Below, piece by piece: positions 62,581-64,000 of a stretch of DNA of 64,000 bases; positions within the stretch are counted from its first letter, which is position 1; the number at the start of each line of letters is the position of its first letter. Made by a program: the position numbers and the translations under genes. The DNA lies in the NCBI RefSeq assembly GCF_014207095.1, contig NZ_JACHBG010000026.1:1-64000 (forward strand), read 5' to 3'. The notes below the pieces were generated by a model. It saw only the letters and a list, made by a program, of their open reading frames with translations, made no database searches and had not been told where the DNA came from. The DNA comes from Martinezella lusitana (GTDB lineage Bacteria; Pseudomonadota; Alphaproteobacteria; Rhizobiales; Rhizobiaceae).

Positions 62581-63012
62581 ATGGAATATGCATGGATGAT
62601 GGCGGAAGAGACCGTCGCAGCAATCGCGCTTGGCGCTGCTGTTTTAACGCGGATCAAAGACCCTGCCATGAGAGAGGTAGCTATACGCAACGCGCTTACT
62701 GCGGCGTCGAGCTGCCCGCATCAGGGCATCCGCTCCGCCATTTTACCGTTAGACGCGGAGACGTGGAAGGAAAGGGACGATCCCGTCACCAGGCCGCGCT
62801 ACAGCATGAGGCGCATGCGGCAGGAGATCACCAAGGCGGAAGAACGTGGGCGCCTCGCGGAGCGCGAGCGGTGTGCCAAGATCGCCGAGGGTGACGCGCG
62901 AGATTTCGACTTCCAGCGTGCTCTTGCGGATGGTGACGATATCAGCCACGGCATGGCCAGTGCTCAACTCGAAATCGCTAGGCGCATTCGGGAGAATGGG
63001 GACGGCAAGTGA
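62581..63012 (+). CDS. Phage-type hypothetical protein
   Basis: A 143-residue, mostly helical protein. Its C-terminal half RGRLAERERCAKIAEGDA and LEIARRIRENG is of a kind frequent in small ORFs of rhizobial prophages and integrative elements. No functional domain is recognised. ATG chosen; a frame extension of 16 codons upstream is unlikely. Its stop overlaps the next start (TGATG). Confidence 0.6.
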   Translation: MEYAWMMAEETVAAIALGAAVLTRIKDPAMREVAIRNALTAASSCPHQGIRSAILPLDAETWKERDDPVTRPRYSMRRMRQEITKAEERGRLAERERCAKIAEGDARDFDFQRALADGDDISHGMASAQLEIARRIRENGDGK

Positions 63013-63278
63013 TGGACGATCCGCGTGAACTACCACGATACGGCAACAATAACCCGCTTTATTCTCAGGCTGCGGCTTGGGACGGCCACAGATCTGTGCG
63101 CCTTGCAGTAGAAAACCTTGGGTTTTCTACGACGGTATATTCATATGGGTTGGGATACGACGAGCTAACGGAAGCCGCCGAGCGTATCGCATTGCTCTGG
63201 AACCTTCACCTCGGCCAAACCAACGTCGAACTGCGAGCCGCCCTCTCAGCAAAAGTGGAGGGCGGCTGTGACCAGTGA
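63012..63278 (+). CDS. Phage-type hypothetical protein
   Basis: An 88-residue protein beginning MDDPRELPRY, with a C-terminal AERIALLWNLHLGQTNVELRAAL helix (by ends) that recalls small prophage ORFs. One-base overlap with the upstream ORF and 11-base overlap with the next. Function unknown. Confidence 0.55.
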   Translation: MDDPRELPRYGNNNPLYSQAAAWDGHRSVRLAVENLGFSTTVYSYGLGYDELTEAAERIALLWNLHLGQTNVELRAALSAKVEGGCDQ

Positions 63279-63477
63279 TGACCGTATAATCCGCGACTAT
63301 TTGCAGGCCGCCCATAATAGGGGTGGTTCCTTTGAGATGGCGATGGGCATGCTTGTCCAGCGCATCATGGTTCTCGAAGACAGACTGCAGCGCGCCAGGA
63401 TCAGCTTTGACGCAGATCCGGTCATCGTCAAGTTGGAACGCGAGGCACTGTGGATGACAAAGTTAGTCCAATCCTAA
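63268..63477 (+). CDS. Small accessory hypothetical protein
   Basis: A 69-residue protein with GTG start inside the previous ORF. Two helices: RDYLQAAHNRGGSF and a Leu-rich VQRIMVLEDRLQRARI likely forming a coiled coil. The tight overlaps with both upstream ORFs indicate one transcript. It converges on the membrane protein, overlapping its stop by four bases. Confidence 0.5.
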   Translation: MTSDDRIIRDYLQAAHNRGGSFEMAMGMLVQRIMVLEDRLQRARISFDADPVIVKLEREALWMTKLVQS

Positions 63478-64000
63478 AAGAGGCTCACGATTTTATCGAC
63501 TACCGAACCGCCGAACTTTCCGATGACGATGCCAATGATACCGGAAATTAAACCGGTGATGACGGCGAGCGCAATTTTATCGTTATTTTTCCTGAAAAAA
63601 CCCTCTACCGGCCTATGATAGACAGTTTTTCTAAAGAAAACAGCATATGCCATCCAAATATTACCTAATAAAAACATCAAAAAATATAATAGAAAAATGG
63701 CTCTGATCGCATAAATAGCGTGTTGATTTACAATTATTAATTCCTCTATCCACTTCCCAAGAAATGCATACGTCACGAATATTAACAAATATGGGAATTT
63801 GAATATTTTCAGGCCGGCGAGCTTATCTAGTGCAGACTTATAGTTGATCAAATCCTCATAAATGGATTTGGCCAAGCTGGCGCCGTTTGGTGCATTGTGC
63901 CTAGGCGAAACGCTAGACCATCCGCTCTCAAATGAAATCCACACTTCGTCCAGATAAATCGTAGGACGCCCTGCAAGAAGCGCCTTGTGTGTCTTTATGT
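63474..64000 (-). CDS. Low-GC membrane protein, 5' end beyond the window
   Basis: The frame stays open from the stop at 63474 to the window edge, so the start is not visible; the partial protein has at least 175 residues. Upstream of the GTG at 63944 the in-frame translation continues (RPTIYLDEVW). Seen: soluble segment, then three to four membrane helices (FPYLLIFVTYAFLG, IRAIFLLYFLMFLLG, VITGLISGIIGIVIG with glycine-zipper spacing). GC is far below the genome average. Family not recognised. Confidence 0.6.
   Translation of the reverse strand, partial: IKTHKALLAGRPTIYLDEVWISFESGWSSVSPRHNAPNGASLAKSIYEDLINYKSALDKLAGLKIFKFPYLLIFVTYAFLGKWIEELIIVNQHAIYAIRAIFLLYFLMFLLGNIWMAYAVFFRKTVYHRPVEGFFRKNNDKIALAVITGLISGIIGIVIGKFGGSVVDKIVSLF

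Overview
The window is a stretch of high-GC alphaproteobacterial chromosome and looks like a Rhizobium (Rhizobiaceae) replicon. Three things point there: the gene families (DUF1489, DUF2336, bacterial transglutaminase-like peptidase, FtrA-type regulator, SPOR-tailed DD-carboxypeptidase, NicT permease); dispersed short intergenic palindromes of the kind known from rhizobia; and compact gene spacing. Most of it is core housekeeping DNA. The family assignments rest on reading the protein sequences; no database search was possible.

Layout. 0-5 kb: start of a glutathione-dependent formaldehyde dehydrogenase, the propionyl-CoA carboxylase biotin subunit (pccA), an EamA transporter, an XRE regulator, tRNA-Leu(GAG) with terminator, and lipB. 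5-13 kb: a secreted two-module cysteine protein, a peptide deformylase-like protein with altered metal ligands, a GNAT enzyme, a MerR regulator with its own promoter/operator, a membrane operon (DUF599, DUF1624 acyltransferase with a Cys-rich tail, ICMT-like methyltransferase), sdaA and DUF1489. 13-22.5 kb: cell-envelope and signalling genes (DD-carboxypeptidase with SPOR tail, transglutaminase-like peptidase, proline iminopeptidase, tandem PilZ protein, PAS protein, rhomboid protease, CBS protein, patatin), plus an orphan plus-strand terminator suggesting a small RNA. 22.5-31.8 kb: hisI, folE, an IscU-like scaffold, yidD, DUF1697, an unrecognised four-helix membrane gene, thrS, an acyltransferase, a secreted Gln-rich-tailed protein, a nitroreductase and a flavin reductase. 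31.8-43 kb: DUF2336, GNAT, AI-2E family transporter, phytase-like esterase, parE, a secreted alpha/beta hydrolase, tpiA, secG and pyrG.

43-52 kb holds several divergent regulator/target pairs (ftrA-like/rhodanese, lysE/lysR), a NicT metal permease, and two divergently transcribed citrate-synthase paralogues. One paralogue carries an N-terminal helix-turn-helix and the other has the catalytic Asp replaced by Glu; two perfect palindromes lie between them. VOC protein, tehA and gnd follow. 52-58 kb is one tight minus-strand operon, ppiD-like/trpD/trpC/moaC/moeA. 58.5-61.8 kb is a MarR-controlled EmrAB-type efflux operon with a palindromic operator candidate.

The right edge (62.5-64 kb), after a 3-methyladenine DNA glycosylase, changes character: three overlapping small phage-type ORFs, then a low-GC membrane protein whose reading frame runs off the window. 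This is the only segment that looks clearly accessory. I did not find a CRISPR array, insertion sequence, or complete defence or biosynthetic system. The most interesting unexplained items are the HTH-citrate synthase pair, the degenerate deformylase, the orphan terminator at 19.86 kb, and the Cys-tailed DUF1624 protein.
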